The notes beneath the pieces were generated by a model. It saw only the letters and a program-made list of their open reading frames with translations, was not told where the DNA came from and searched no databases. The position numbers were made by a program, and so were the translations under genes. This document shows positions 1-8,134 of a stretch of 64,000 nucleotides of DNA, in pieces (position 1 is the stretch's first letter; each line of letters begins with the position of its first letter). The stretch spans positions 62,001 to 126,000 of the forward strand of contig CAIKZZ010000006.1 in NCBI GenBank assembly GCA_903832085.1, read 5' to 3'. The stretch comes from an uncultured Pseudomonadota bacterium (GTDB lineage: Bacteria; Pseudomonadota; Gammaproteobacteria; Steroidobacterales; Steroidobacteraceae).

Positions 1-684
1 GCCAAATTTCGCTATATGTTCGGCGGCAAAGGCTCCTGTCCCGTCGTCATCCGCACCGCAATGGGTGCCGGCATGAATATGGGCGCGCAGCATTCGCAGA
101 CCATCTATCCGTTCATTACCGCGGTTCCTGGCATGAAAGTGGTTATCCCATCAAATGCCTATGATGCCAAAGGGCTCATGATCACTGCACTGCGCGGTGA
201 TGATCCGGTCATGTTCTTCGAGCACAAGGCGCTCTACCCACGCAAAGGGGAAGTCCCGGATGGCGCCTACACAATCCCATTTGGCGAAGCGGCACTGGTG
301 CGTGAAGGCGAACACGTCACGGTAGTGGCGCTTGCCCGCATGGTTGTGTTTGCAGAAAAAGCGATCGATGCACTCGCGAAAGAAGGTATCACCTGCGATC
401 TCATTGATCCGCGCACCACGTCGCCCTTGGATGAAGAGACCATTTTGGAGAGCGTGGCCAGCACAGGGCGCCTCGTGGTCATCGATGAGTCACCCCCGCG
501 CTGCAGCGTGGCTGCTGACATCGCAGCCATGGTGGCCTCCAAAGGGTTTCGGTCATTGAAAGCGCCCATCGTGCAAGTGACGGCGCCCCATGCGCCGGTG
601 CCATTTGCGCGTGAACTTGAGCGTGCCTACGTGCCGAGTCCAGCGCGCATTGAGCAAGCGATCCGCGAAGTCCTTAAAGATTAA
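1..684 (+). CDS. 2-oxoacid dehydrogenase E1 component, beta subunit (5' truncated)
   Basis: The reading frame is open from base 1, so the gene starts left of the window; about 228 C-terminal residues are visible. The protein matches the beta subunit of heterotetrameric, thiamine-diphosphate-dependent E1 enzymes (pyruvate, acetoin or branched-chain 2-oxoacid dehydrogenases). Visible family signatures are MFGGKG, PSNAYDAKGL, FFEHKALY and DLIDPRTTSPLD, followed by the C-terminal transketolase domain. It is 24 bases upstream of an E2 gene and so is probably co-transcribed with it. A clear paralogue is encoded at 9733-10749 in this window. The true substrate is unknown, because E1 beta sequence alone does not separate pyruvate from acetoin or branched-chain oxoacids. 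The partner E1 alpha is presumably just outside the window. Confidence 0.9.
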   Translation, partial: AKFRYMFGGKGSCPVVIRTAMGAGMNMGAQHSQTIYPFITAVPGMKVVIPSNAYDAKGLMITALRGDDPVMFFEHKALYPRKGEVPDGAYTIPFGEAALVREGEHVTVVALARMVVFAEKAIDALAKEGITCDLIDPRTTSPLDEETILESVASTGRLVVIDESPPRCSVAADIAAMVASKGFRSLKAPIVQVTAPHAPVPFARELERAYVPSPARIEQAIREVLKD

Positions 685-708
685 ATCGACCAATTACAGG
701 AAGCGACC

Positions 709-1956
709 ATGAGCCAGCGCATCTTCCCGATCACAATGCCGAAGTGGGGCATTGAAATGCAGCAAGGGACCATCACGGAATGGCATTGTGCGGTGGGTCA
801 AGCGATTAACAAGGGCGACACCTTGCTTGAGGTGGAAACCGAAAAAATCGTTAACTCGGTCGAGGCTCCCGTGGCCGGCACCTTGCGGCGCATTCTGGCC
901 GACAAAGGCGCCACCGAAAATGTCGGTGCGTTGATTGCGCTGTTCGCTGACACCACGGTGCCCGAGGCGGAACTCGATGCGTTTGTCAGCACCTTCCGTC
1001 CCGCCAACACGAGCTTCGAGCCGGATGGTGACACCGGCACATCGGCCCCTGCGGCCCCAGCCTCTGCGTCCACCGAGAGCGCTGGCGACGGTGAGGCGCG
1101 TATCAGCCCCATTGCGCGGCGTATCGCAGAGCGCTTGGGAGTCGATATCACGCTCGTCAAGGGCACCGGCCGCAACGGCCGCGTCTCTAAGGAAGATGTC
1201 GAAGCCTACGCGGCCTCGGGTGGCAATAGTGCACCCGCGCCATCTCAGGCACCTGCTAGCGTGAACACGACGATCAGTACTGCCGGCGCGCCGCAGCGTG
1301 AGAAAATGACGTCCATGCGCGCAACCATAGCGAAGCGCCTGCTTGAGTCAAAACAGGGTATCCCACACTACCGGCTCGCGGCCGATGTGGACCTGACAGC
1401 ACTGATCGCAAAACGGTCAAACTTAAATACGCCATCAAGCAAAGTCTCGGTGAATGACCTACTGGTGCGCGCCTGCGCACTGGCTCTGATTCAGCACCCC
1501 ACCGTCAACGCACAGCTACAGGGCGACGAAGTGCTGCGCTACGCCCAGGCCGACATCTGTATCGCGGTTGCGACCGATAGCGGGCTCGTCACGCCCATCG
1601 TGCGCCAAGCCGAGACAAAAACAGCTGCCGCCATTGGTAACGAGATTGCATCGCTTGCGGAACGTGCACGTACCGGCAAGCTCAGCCGTGAGGACATCAC
1701 GGGTGGCACGTTCACGATCTCAAACCTCGGCATGTTTGGCATAGACCGCTTTGATGCCATCATCAACCCGCCCCAAGTTGCCATACTTGCGGTCGGTGCA
1801 GGCACTGACCGTGCGATCGTCAAAAATGGGCAGGTCATGATCGCCAAAGTAGCGACCCTGACATTAAGCTGCGACCATCGCGTAGTGGATGGAGCGGTGG
1901 GCGCCCAGTTCATGGCGACTTTGAAGGGACTGATCGAGTCGGCCACTACGCTGTAA
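709..1956 (+). CDS. Dihydrolipoamide acyltransferase (E2) of a 2-oxoacid dehydrogenase complex
   Basis: This is a 415-residue E2 core protein that takes the acyl group from E1 on a swinging lipoyl arm and passes it to CoA. The lipoyl domain is at about residues 1-80, with the lipoylated lysine at K46 in ETEKIVNS. An Ala/Pro-rich linker follows, then the E3-binding domain (about 128-165, SPIARRIAERLGVD) and a second linker. The catalytic acyltransferase domain ends in DHRVVDGAVGAQF, with active-site His about 390 and Asp about 394. The layout is the ordinary E2 layout, unlike AcoC-type E2s, which carry an alpha/beta hydrolase fold. AGGAAG sits just before the ATG. No E3 (dihydrolipoamide dehydrogenase) gene is in the window, so a shared cellular E3 is likely used. 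Confidence 0.93.
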   Translation: MSQRIFPITMPKWGIEMQQGTITEWHCAVGQAINKGDTLLEVETEKIVNSVEAPVAGTLRRILADKGATENVGALIALFADTTVPEAELDAFVSTFRPANTSFEPDGDTGTSAPAAPASASTESAGDGEARISPIARRIAERLGVDITLVKGTGRNGRVSKEDVEAYAASGGNSAPAPSQAPASVNTTISTAGAPQREKMTSMRATIAKRLLESKQGIPHYRLAADVDLTALIAKRSNLNTPSSKVSVNDLLVRACALALIQHPTVNAQLQGDEVLRYAQADICIAVATDSGLVTPIVRQAETKTAAAIGNEIASLAERARTGKLSREDITGGTFTISNLGMFGIDRFDAIINPPQVAILAVGAGTDRAIVKNGQVMIAKVATLTLSCDHRVVDGAVGAQFMATLKGLIESATTL

Positions 1957-1964
1957 ACACGGTT

Positions 1965-1989
1965 GCCGCGCTCCATTGAGGAGTGCGGC
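1965..1989. terminator. Stem-loop between convergent genes, possible weak terminator
   Basis: A 10-base stem (GCCGCGCTCC / GGAGTGCGGC, one G-T pair) with a 5-base loop lies 9 bases after the E2 stop and 20 bases before the convergent hydrolase stop. There is no U-tract on either side, so intrinsic termination is doubtful. It may only be an RNA 3'-end stabilising hairpin. Confidence 0.4.
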
Positions 1990-2008
1990 TAATGACTGTC
2001 ACGGCTGA

Positions 2009-2953
2009 TCAAGCCAAGGCGTGACGTAGTGCCTGAGCTCCCTCCGCAAGCGCTGCACCAGAGGCGTCTATAAAACCTGCCATGCTGGCAAAACCGTGGG
2101 GTAGCTGTCTGTAGACATGCACGCTACAGCGCACGTGCGCGCTCGTTAGGCGCTGCCCATACTCAAGCGCCTCATCGTGATTGATATCGTAACCTGCCAC
2201 GAGCACTGTCGTTGCGGGTAACCCCGTCAAATCCCCCGCCAGCAAGGGAGAGAAGCGCGGGTCGTGGACGTCCCTCTCGGAGCGGGCGTACAACTCCACA
2301 AACCAGCGCATCGTGGTGGAATCCAAAAAATAGCCCTTGCCGTAGGTCGCGTGCGAAGGCCGCTGTTGTGACGAATCCAGCACCGGATAGATCAGCAGCT
2401 GATGACGAATGGCAGGATCAGGAGTGCACTGGCGCGCAACGGCTGCGGCCAAATTGCCTCCGGCAGAGTCGCCGGCAAGCGCGATGCGGCGCGCATCAAG
2501 GCGCGGATAAGACCCGCGTTTTAACCACTCCACCACGTGCACACAGTCATCAAATGCCGCGGGAAATTTATGCTCGGGCGCCAAGCGGTAATCCACTGCG
2601 AGCACCGCCGCCTCCGTCGCATTTGCCAGATAGCGACAGAGCGTGTCGTGCGTATCAAGCCCGCAGCTGGCCCACCCACCACCGTGAAAAAATGCCACCA
2701 CCGGTAACGGCCCCGCTGGGGCACCGAGCGGAATATACAGGCGGGTTGGAACCGCTGGCACTGCGCCACTCGCGGGTACAATAAGGTCCTGCACCTCAGC
2801 GACCTGCTCAAGAGGCAAGCCCAGTGCCGGGAGAGATTCGTTAATTTGGGCACGAACATCGGCTAGTGGCTGCGACTCCATTGGCGGCGCGCCACTCTCA
2901 GCACCGAGCTTCAGCAGTTGCGCCGCGCGCGCATCCAAGGCGACTGGCGTCAT
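2009..2953 (-). CDS. Alpha/beta hydrolase, hormone-sensitive-lipase family
   Basis: The protein is 314 residues long. It shows the HSL-family oxyanion motif HGGGW, the nucleophile elbow GDSAGG, the acid region around GYDINHDE and the catalytic histidine in LPHGF. DYRLAPEHKFPAA between the first two motifs is also typical. The family hydrolyses esters of small acyl or aryl substrates in the cytoplasm. I place the start at the ATG that overlaps the preceding stop codon as ATGA, two codons inside a possible GTG start at 2959. The gene follows the NTF2-like gene and probably shares its transcript. In this island it could cleave an ester or lactone intermediate; this is inferred from context only. 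Confidence 0.9.
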   Translation of the reverse strand: MTPVALDARAAQLLKLGAESGAPPMESQPLADVRAQINESLPALGLPLEQVAEVQDLIVPASGAVPAVPTRLYIPLGAPAGPLPVVAFFHGGGWASCGLDTHDTLCRYLANATEAAVLAVDYRLAPEHKFPAAFDDCVHVVEWLKRGSYPRLDARRIALAGDSAGGNLAAAVARQCTPDPAIRHQLLIYPVLDSSQQRPSHATYGKGYFLDSTTMRWFVELYARSERDVHDPRFSPLLAGDLTGLPATTVLVAGYDINHDEALEYGQRLTSAHVRCSVHVYRQLPHGFASMAGFIDASGAALAEGAQALRHALA

Positions 2954-3351
2954 CGACACATCACTTGCCGCACAAGATCGGTGTCGCAGTACTCAGTAAA
3001 GCTCACGATTTTGCCAGCCTCCACCCGCCAAACGAGGCAATACACGTTGTCGTAATCGACACCTGCTTTGGTAACACCATGACCCGTGCACTCGGTCACT
3101 ACCCAATCACCCGCAGCAATTACGTTGGTAACTTCCAGTACGACAGGTTGGCTTAAGTAGCTAAAGACGCGCGTGGCATACTCAACAAAGCCAGCCCGCG
3201 AGTGCCAGCGTCCCGAAATGGGAGTCGTGCCTGGCATCCAAAATTGCAGCGCTTCGTCGAAGCACGCAAAAAACTCGTCTGCCCGCCCTGCACGCGCCGC
3301 ATCAATCGCTGCTCGCACGCACTGAACACTGGTGGCAGATCGATCGTCCAT
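2950..3351 (-). CDS. NTF2-like (SnoaL/ketosteroid-isomerase-type) protein
   Basis: This 133-residue single-domain protein has the pattern of the NTF2/SnoaL fold: an N-terminal helix (AIDAARAGRADEFFACF), then FWMPGTTPISGRW, then beta strands ending in VWRVEAGKIVSFTEYCDT. Such proteins act as isomerases, cyclases, hydratases or binding proteins for hydrophobic rings, and the active site cannot be assigned from sequence. The gene sits 25 bases after a strong terminator for the upstream receptor gene and overlaps the hydrolase gene by 4 bases. It is therefore either expressed by read-through or from a promoter very close to the terminator. Confidence 0.8.
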   Translation of the reverse strand: MDDRSATSVQCVRAAIDAARAGRADEFFACFDEALQFWMPGTTPISGRWHSRAGFVEYATRVFSYLSQPVVLEVTNVIAAGDWVVTECTGHGVTKAGVDYDNVYCLVWRVEAGKIVSFTEYCDTDLVRQVMCR

Positions 3352-3375
3352 GCGTGGAATGCGGTGTGTCTGTCT

Positions 3376-3406
3376 AAAAAGCCCGGGCAGCGATGAGCTG
3401 CCCGGG
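3376..3406 (-). terminator. Rho-independent terminator after the TonB-dependent receptor gene
   Basis: On the minus strand a perfect 10-base stem (CCCGGGCAGC / GCTGCCCGGG) with a 5-base loop is followed by CTTTTTAG. It begins about 10 bases after the receptor stop codon. The NTF2-like gene starts about 25 bases further on, so the hairpin separates the receptor from the two downstream genes. Confidence 0.85.
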
Positions 3407-3415
3407 ACTGATCAC

Positions 3416-5977
3416 TTACTCGAAGCGGAAGTTTGCTGTCACACCATACGAACGCGGAGCGCCGTAGTTGGTGAAGTTCCACAAACCCGCCACTGGCAAT
3501 GCCGCGATGCGGTAGATCTTATTACCAACGTTGGCAATCCACGGCGTCACGCTCCAACGGCCCTTCTCATCATGATAGGCCGCCGACACGTTCATCACCG
3601 TACGTGCCTGCATCTGAGTATTGATGGTGTTGTAAACATCCGTCTCCGCCTCAGCCTGGTAGTTTGCATCGCCATGGAAAGTCACATGCGCGCCCGAAGC
3701 GAGCCCTAGGTCATAGCTCACACCGAGGTTTGCTTTCCACTTTGGCGAGAACGGCACCAGATACTTCGACAGCTGATTCGTTGGGCCCGGTGGCACATTG
3801 ATCAAATCAGGAATCTCGCCCGACAGGTACTCGTTATGCATGTAGTTAAGTGCTGCATCGACACGCAAGTCATGCGTTGGCACCCACACAGCCTCAAGAT
3901 CCAAGCCTGTCGCCCGTGACGCGCCGGTATTGACTGTGACTGTCTCCTGCTGGCCTGTGCCGTCGTTGGCCGTGTAGGCCGCGACGACTGCACGCTGCAG
4001 GTTCTTGTAGTCAGTCAAGTAAGCGGCCAAGTTCAAGCGCAAGGTGTTGCCGAGCAAGTCAGCCTTGTAGCCCAACTCCAAGTTGCTGTTGGTTTCTGGA
4101 TCGTATTTGCAACGAGTAACCGTGGCGCAGGTCTCAGAGAAGCCACCTGACAAGAAGCCCGTGGCATAGCTCAAGTACGCCATCTGACCTGCTGCTGGCT
4201 TGTAATCAAGCACCGCACGATAAGTCGTCTTGCTCCAATCCCCAGATGTATCAACCACCGTACCGAATGCCGACAATGGGAACGGCACGAGTACACCGCC
4301 ATTGAATGCAGATGGCGGAATACCAGCGCGGCTGATGAAGTTCGAATGCGCGTCGTAGCAATTTGTTGCTGTCGACTGCGCCTCGATATCAATCGCTGTT
4401 GTATGGGAATTGCAGGGTCCACCACCATCCACAAAGCGCAGGAAGTCTTTGTGATCTTGGCTGTAGCGCACGCCGGCAGTGAAGGTCACTTTATCGGTTA
4501 CGTTATATGTACCATCCCAAAACAGCGCCTTTTGCTTGCGTGACTGCTGTGTCCCTTGGAACTGCGCATCATTGAGCGCTTCCGTATTGAGATTCACATA
4601 GCCTTTCGCATTCACGAAGGACCCGGTTGTTGGATCGAAATTAGGCAGCAAGGCCACCAGGCCTACCGAGTAGTAAGCAAGGAAGTCAAACGAATCGTGG
4701 TTGTAGTTAGCGCCCGCCACGAAATTAAACGGCCCCTTAAACTTCGATGCGAAACGGAACTCCTGCTGCATGGTCCAGCGATCGGTGTTACGTGTCGAGT
4801 CAAATAGGGTCAGGAAGGCCTCACCCGTGTAGGTGCTCGGCAGCCGAGTCTGCTCCTGACGGTAACCGGTAATCGACTTAAATTCGCCGATGTCCGTATT
4901 GAATGTCTGGTGCAAATACAAACCCTGCACATCGACGCGATGGCCAGCACCTTCGTCGATATTCGGGTTGCCAGAAATCAGCGTCGAGAACACGTTTGAC
5001 TGATGTGACGCACCGATACCAGGGAAGCCTAACAAGGGCAGCAAATCCGTCGGTCCACTCTCGTTGACGCCAGGAGGCGAACCCGAGGTGTCATGCACAA
5101 TTTCAGTCATCAGCAAGGCTTGGTAGCTATCATTCGGGACCCAGAGCAACTTCGCTTTTGCAGCGAGCACGTTACGGCCGCCGATACGTGAGCCATTGCC
5201 ATAGACATTGGCGTTGATACTCGGATCAATCGGCGTGCCGGCTGGAATGCCGAACGCGCCCCACAACGGCACATTGCCTGGGAACGTCGCTGTGCGCTTG
5301 TCGTTGGTATAAAAACCTGCGTCATAGTCGTACATAGCGGCCATGCGAAACGCGATGGTGTCGCTGATCGGCAAGTTAATTGCGGTTTTGACGCTGGCGA
5401 GATTCGCGCCATTCTCGTACTGACCGTAGTTGAGTTCGGAATCGTTGTAATACTTGCCAAGCTCAGGCTTGCGCGACGTGATAGAAATCACGCCACCGGT
5501 GGTACTCGCACCAAAGAGCGTTCCCTGTGGGCCGCGATACACTTCGATTTGCTGCGTATCGAACAGACTCACGAACTGCGAGGTCACCTGCGCAAGCACG
5601 AAATCATCCATCAAAAAGCTGACCGGCGCATCCTGCGTCACGATCACGGTATTGGTACCAGTACCACGCATACCACCGCCAGTGGAGTTAAAGCCGGCGG
5701 AGTTCGACAGCACGAGACCTGGAGCGAGGGATGCCAATGCTTTGACATCATTGACATGGCTATTCGCCAAATCGGATTCACTGATCGCAGAAATGGTAAT
5801 AGGGACTGACTGCGATGCCACATCGCGCTTCGTACCCGTGACGATCACTTCTTCAAGAGAGCCCAACGAGGGGCCTGCTGACGGTTGATCCGCAGCGTGC
5901 GCCGCACTGCCGAGTGCTAGAGCCACTGAGAACGCCAACGGCGTGAGTCGCTTCAAAGAAAGGTGTCGTATATTCAT
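3416..5977 (-). CDS. TonB-dependent outer-membrane receptor
   Basis: The protein is 853 residues long from the ATG at 5977, which has AGGGGGA about 8 bases upstream; a longer frame to 6061 lacks such a site. The first about 28 residues are a signal peptide ending AHA. The plug domain begins near EEVIVTGTKRD, contains YRGPQGTLFGASTTGGVI, and is followed by a long beta-barrel with many aromatic girdle residues. The C-terminus is YGVTANFRFE. It belongs to the broad OmpR/CirA-type receptor group common in aquatic catabolic proteobacteria and imports bulky or scarce substrates using the proton gradient via TonB. It is divergent from a PQQ dehydrogenase gene, with a palindrome (6108-6125) between them. 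The substrate is unknown, but the surrounding genes suggest an organic compound rather than iron. Confidence 0.92.
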   Translation of the reverse strand: MNIRHLSLKRLTPLAFSVALALGSAAHAADQPSAGPSLGSLEEVIVTGTKRDVASQSVPITISAISESDLANSHVNDVKALASLAPGLVLSNSAGFNSTGGGMRGTGTNTVIVTQDAPVSFLMDDFVLAQVTSQFVSLFDTQQIEVYRGPQGTLFGASTTGGVISITSRKPELGKYYNDSELNYGQYENGANLASVKTAINLPISDTIAFRMAAMYDYDAGFYTNDKRTATFPGNVPLWGAFGIPAGTPIDPSINANVYGNGSRIGGRNVLAAKAKLLWVPNDSYQALLMTEIVHDTSGSPPGVNESGPTDLLPLLGFPGIGASHQSNVFSTLISGNPNIDEGAGHRVDVQGLYLHQTFNTDIGEFKSITGYRQEQTRLPSTYTGEAFLTLFDSTRNTDRWTMQQEFRFASKFKGPFNFVAGANYNHDSFDFLAYYSVGLVALLPNFDPTTGSFVNAKGYVNLNTEALNDAQFQGTQQSRKQKALFWDGTYNVTDKVTFTAGVRYSQDHKDFLRFVDGGGPCNSHTTAIDIEAQSTATNCYDAHSNFISRAGIPPSAFNGGVLVPFPLSAFGTVVDTSGDWSKTTYRAVLDYKPAAGQMAYLSYATGFLSGGFSETCATVTRCKYDPETNSNLELGYKADLLGNTLRLNLAAYLTDYKNLQRAVVAAYTANDGTGQQETVTVNTGASRATGLDLEAVWVPTHDLRVDAALNYMHNEYLSGEIPDLINVPPGPTNQLSKYLVPFSPKWKANLGVSYDLGLASGAHVTFHGDANYQAEAETDVYNTINTQMQARTVMNVSAAYHDEKGRWSVTPWIANVGNKIYRIAALPVAGLWNFTNYGAPRSYGVTANFRFE

Positions 5978-6107
5978 CTGCACAAATCCCCCTAAAAGAA
6001 TAGCGGTAATGGAGAGTCGCCTATCGCTAGCTCTGGCCAACTGCATACAATCACAGCGCATTTGTATTTATCGCTTCCCGTCAACCGTACACCCTAGAGC
6101 GCATAAA

Positions 6108-6125
6108 AATCAATCATGACTGTTT
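6108..6125. promoter_or_regulatory. Palindromic operator-like site C (shared motif)
   Basis: The sequence AATCAATCATGACTGTTT matches, at 15 of 18 positions, the near-perfect palindrome found at 19046-19063 (read on the other strand as AAACAGGCATGACTGTTT). It lies between the divergent TonB-dependent receptor and PQQ dehydrogenase genes, in T/A-rich DNA. It is probably the binding site of a dimeric repressor such as a TetR- or MarR-family protein. Confidence 0.6.
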
Positions 6126-6234
6126 TTTTGTTATGCTGATTTCGCAGAGACTATTTCGCTGCAGCGCACCAAATTTTTAGTACGCGGCATCAATCGCGCT
6201 AGATGCCGCGGCATGAACTTGAGGAAACGCTTTC

Positions 6235-8112
6235 ATGACACACTCTGATCCCCACACGGGTTCTCACACGATGCGATCTGTTCGCGTCATCGCCCTCCTG
6301 ATGGCGACGGTATTCATCGCCTCCGCTGCGTGGTCAGCGGATCGAACACCAGACCAAATTTATAAAGGCTTGTGCGCGGCCTGTCATGACGGCGGTGTGC
6401 CACGCGCACCCCAAGCCGTGGGCTTTCAGATGCTAGGCCCCAAGACGATTCTCGCGGCGCTTGAGTCCGGCGTTATGAAAGCCCAAGGCGACACACTCAG
6501 TGCCAGCGAACGCCGTGCGATTGCTGAGTTCCTCGCAGGAGCCGCGCTACCAGACCCGACGACCAGCCCAGGTCCGCGCTGTGATTTGGCGCACTCGCGG
6601 TTTGATGTCTCTAAACCACCCGCACTCGCTGGCTGGGGCATGACCTTGGAGGGGACGCGCTACGCGGCGCATCAGGCTGCCAAGCTCAGCGTCGCTGACC
6701 TACCCCATCTGGCAGTGAAGTGGGCGTTTGCGTTTCCGGGCGCGAGTCGCGCGCGCTCACAACCCACTGTAGGCGCGGGGGCTTTGTATTTAGGCAGTCA
6801 GGACGGAACGGTCTATGCACTTGATTTTGATACGGGGTGCGTGCGCTGGACGTTCCAAGCAGACAGCGAGGTGCGCGCGGGCGTCACCTTGGAACCGTGG
6901 AAAGCGGGTGATCAACACGCGAAACCCAGGCTGTACGTGGGCGATTTCGGCGGCAACGCCTATGCGCTCGATGCACGTACGGGAACACTGCTGTGGAAAA
7001 CACGCGTCGATGCACACCCACGTCTGACCATCACGGGGTCCCCACGCTATTACGAGGGTCGCCTGTACGTACCCATGTCATCCAATGAGTGGGCCGCAGC
7101 AGCGGATCCGGCCTACGAGTGCTGTACGTTTCGAGGCGGCGTCGCGGCGCTAGATGCAACGACCGGCAGCGTTGTCTGGCGCAGTTACGTGATCCCCGAA
7201 ACGCCGGCAGCTACAGGTGAGACGAATACTGCCGGCGCACGCCGCTTCCATCCCGCGGGCGCACCCGTATGGAACTCGCCCACGATTGACGTGAAGCGAC
7301 ACCGCCTCTATGTCGGCTCGGGAGAGGCATATACCTCACCTGCCGCCCCGCAGAGCGACGCCGTGACAGCGTTTGATCTAGCAAGCGGCAAGCTGCTTTG
7401 GACCTACCAGTCCATTCCGCACGATGCTTGGAATATGGCGTGCTTTATCGGTGGCGGGCCCAATTGCCCGGTGGAGAATGGACCGGATCTTGATATTGGC
7501 GCACCACCGATCTTGCATCGGCTTAGTAATGGTAGAGACGTGCTGCTCGTGGGCGAAAAATCGGCTGATATTTTTTCCCTCGACCCAGACTCCGGCAAAC
7601 TGCTTTGGCGCGTTAAATACGGCCGCGGCGGATTTGCCGGTGGTGTGCATTGGGGCATGGCGGCCGATGCCACAACGCTCTATGCACCTAATGCCGATAC
7701 CACTTTTTTAGGCACCGAAAAAGGCGAACCAAAGCCTGGCCTCTACGCGCTTGAGCCTGCATCCGGCGCCATCAAATGGTTTACTCCAGCACCGGACGTG
7801 TGCCCGGCCGATGCTAAGCCCGCCTGCGATCGCGGCTATTCAGCACCGCCGACAGTCATCGATGGCGCTGTCATACAGCCATCTTTTGATGGCTGGCTAC
7901 GCGCCTATGCCACACGCGATGGCAAGCTATTGTGGGCATTTAATACGGCACAAGAATTCACCACCGTATCGGGAACAAAGGGTCATGGCGGCTCGATCGA
8001 AAGCGCTGGTGCGATCGTCGCTGACGGCCGTGTCGCTGTGAACTCGGGTTACTTGTTTGGCGGGCGCATGCCCGGCAATGTGCTGCTCGTTTTCTCTGTG
8101 AACGGAAAATAA
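6235..8112 (+). CDS. Periplasmic cytochrome c-PQQ dehydrogenase (polyvinyl-alcohol-dehydrogenase-like)
   Basis: This 625-residue quinohaemoprotein has a signal peptide (start at 6235 is favoured by GAGGA about 10 bases upstream; ATG 6271 is an alternative). A cytochrome c domain follows with the haem motif C47-AAC-H51, then an eight-bladed PQQ propeller with repeats such as GTVYALD, GNAYALD and GVAALD. A vicinal Cys-Cys pair (YECCTF) is present, as in PQQ alcohol dehydrogenases. The N-terminal haem domain is the layout of polyvinyl-alcohol dehydrogenases; methanol and ethanol dehydrogenases either lack it or have it at the C-terminus. It should oxidise a secondary or primary alcohol in the periplasm and pass electrons to a c-type cytochrome. 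It is followed 22 bases later by a P450 gene. Confidence 0.9.
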   Translation: MTHSDPHTGSHTMRSVRVIALLMATVFIASAAWSADRTPDQIYKGLCAACHDGGVPRAPQAVGFQMLGPKTILAALESGVMKAQGDTLSASERRAIAEFLAGAALPDPTTSPGPRCDLAHSRFDVSKPPALAGWGMTLEGTRYAAHQAAKLSVADLPHLAVKWAFAFPGASRARSQPTVGAGALYLGSQDGTVYALDFDTGCVRWTFQADSEVRAGVTLEPWKAGDQHAKPRLYVGDFGGNAYALDARTGTLLWKTRVDAHPRLTITGSPRYYEGRLYVPMSSNEWAAAADPAYECCTFRGGVAALDATTGSVVWRSYVIPETPAATGETNTAGARRFHPAGAPVWNSPTIDVKRHRLYVGSGEAYTSPAAPQSDAVTAFDLASGKLLWTYQSIPHDAWNMACFIGGGPNCPVENGPDLDIGAPPILHRLSNGRDVLLVGEKSADIFSLDPDSGKLLWRVKYGRGGFAGGVHWGMAADATTLYAPNADTTFLGTEKGEPKPGLYALEPASGAIKWFTPAPDVCPADAKPACDRGYSAPPTVIDGAVIQPSFDGWLRAYATRDGKLLWAFNTAQEFTTVSGTKGHGGSIESAGAIVADGRVAVNSGYLFGGRMPGNVLLVFSVNGK

Positions 8113-8134
8113 CTCTTAAGCTGAGGTACATGTC

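Noticed and set aside
798-1175. Long antisense open frames over the E2 gene and over many other genes
   Set aside because: They are shadows of the GC-rich coding strand; their translations are low-complexity and have no family motif.
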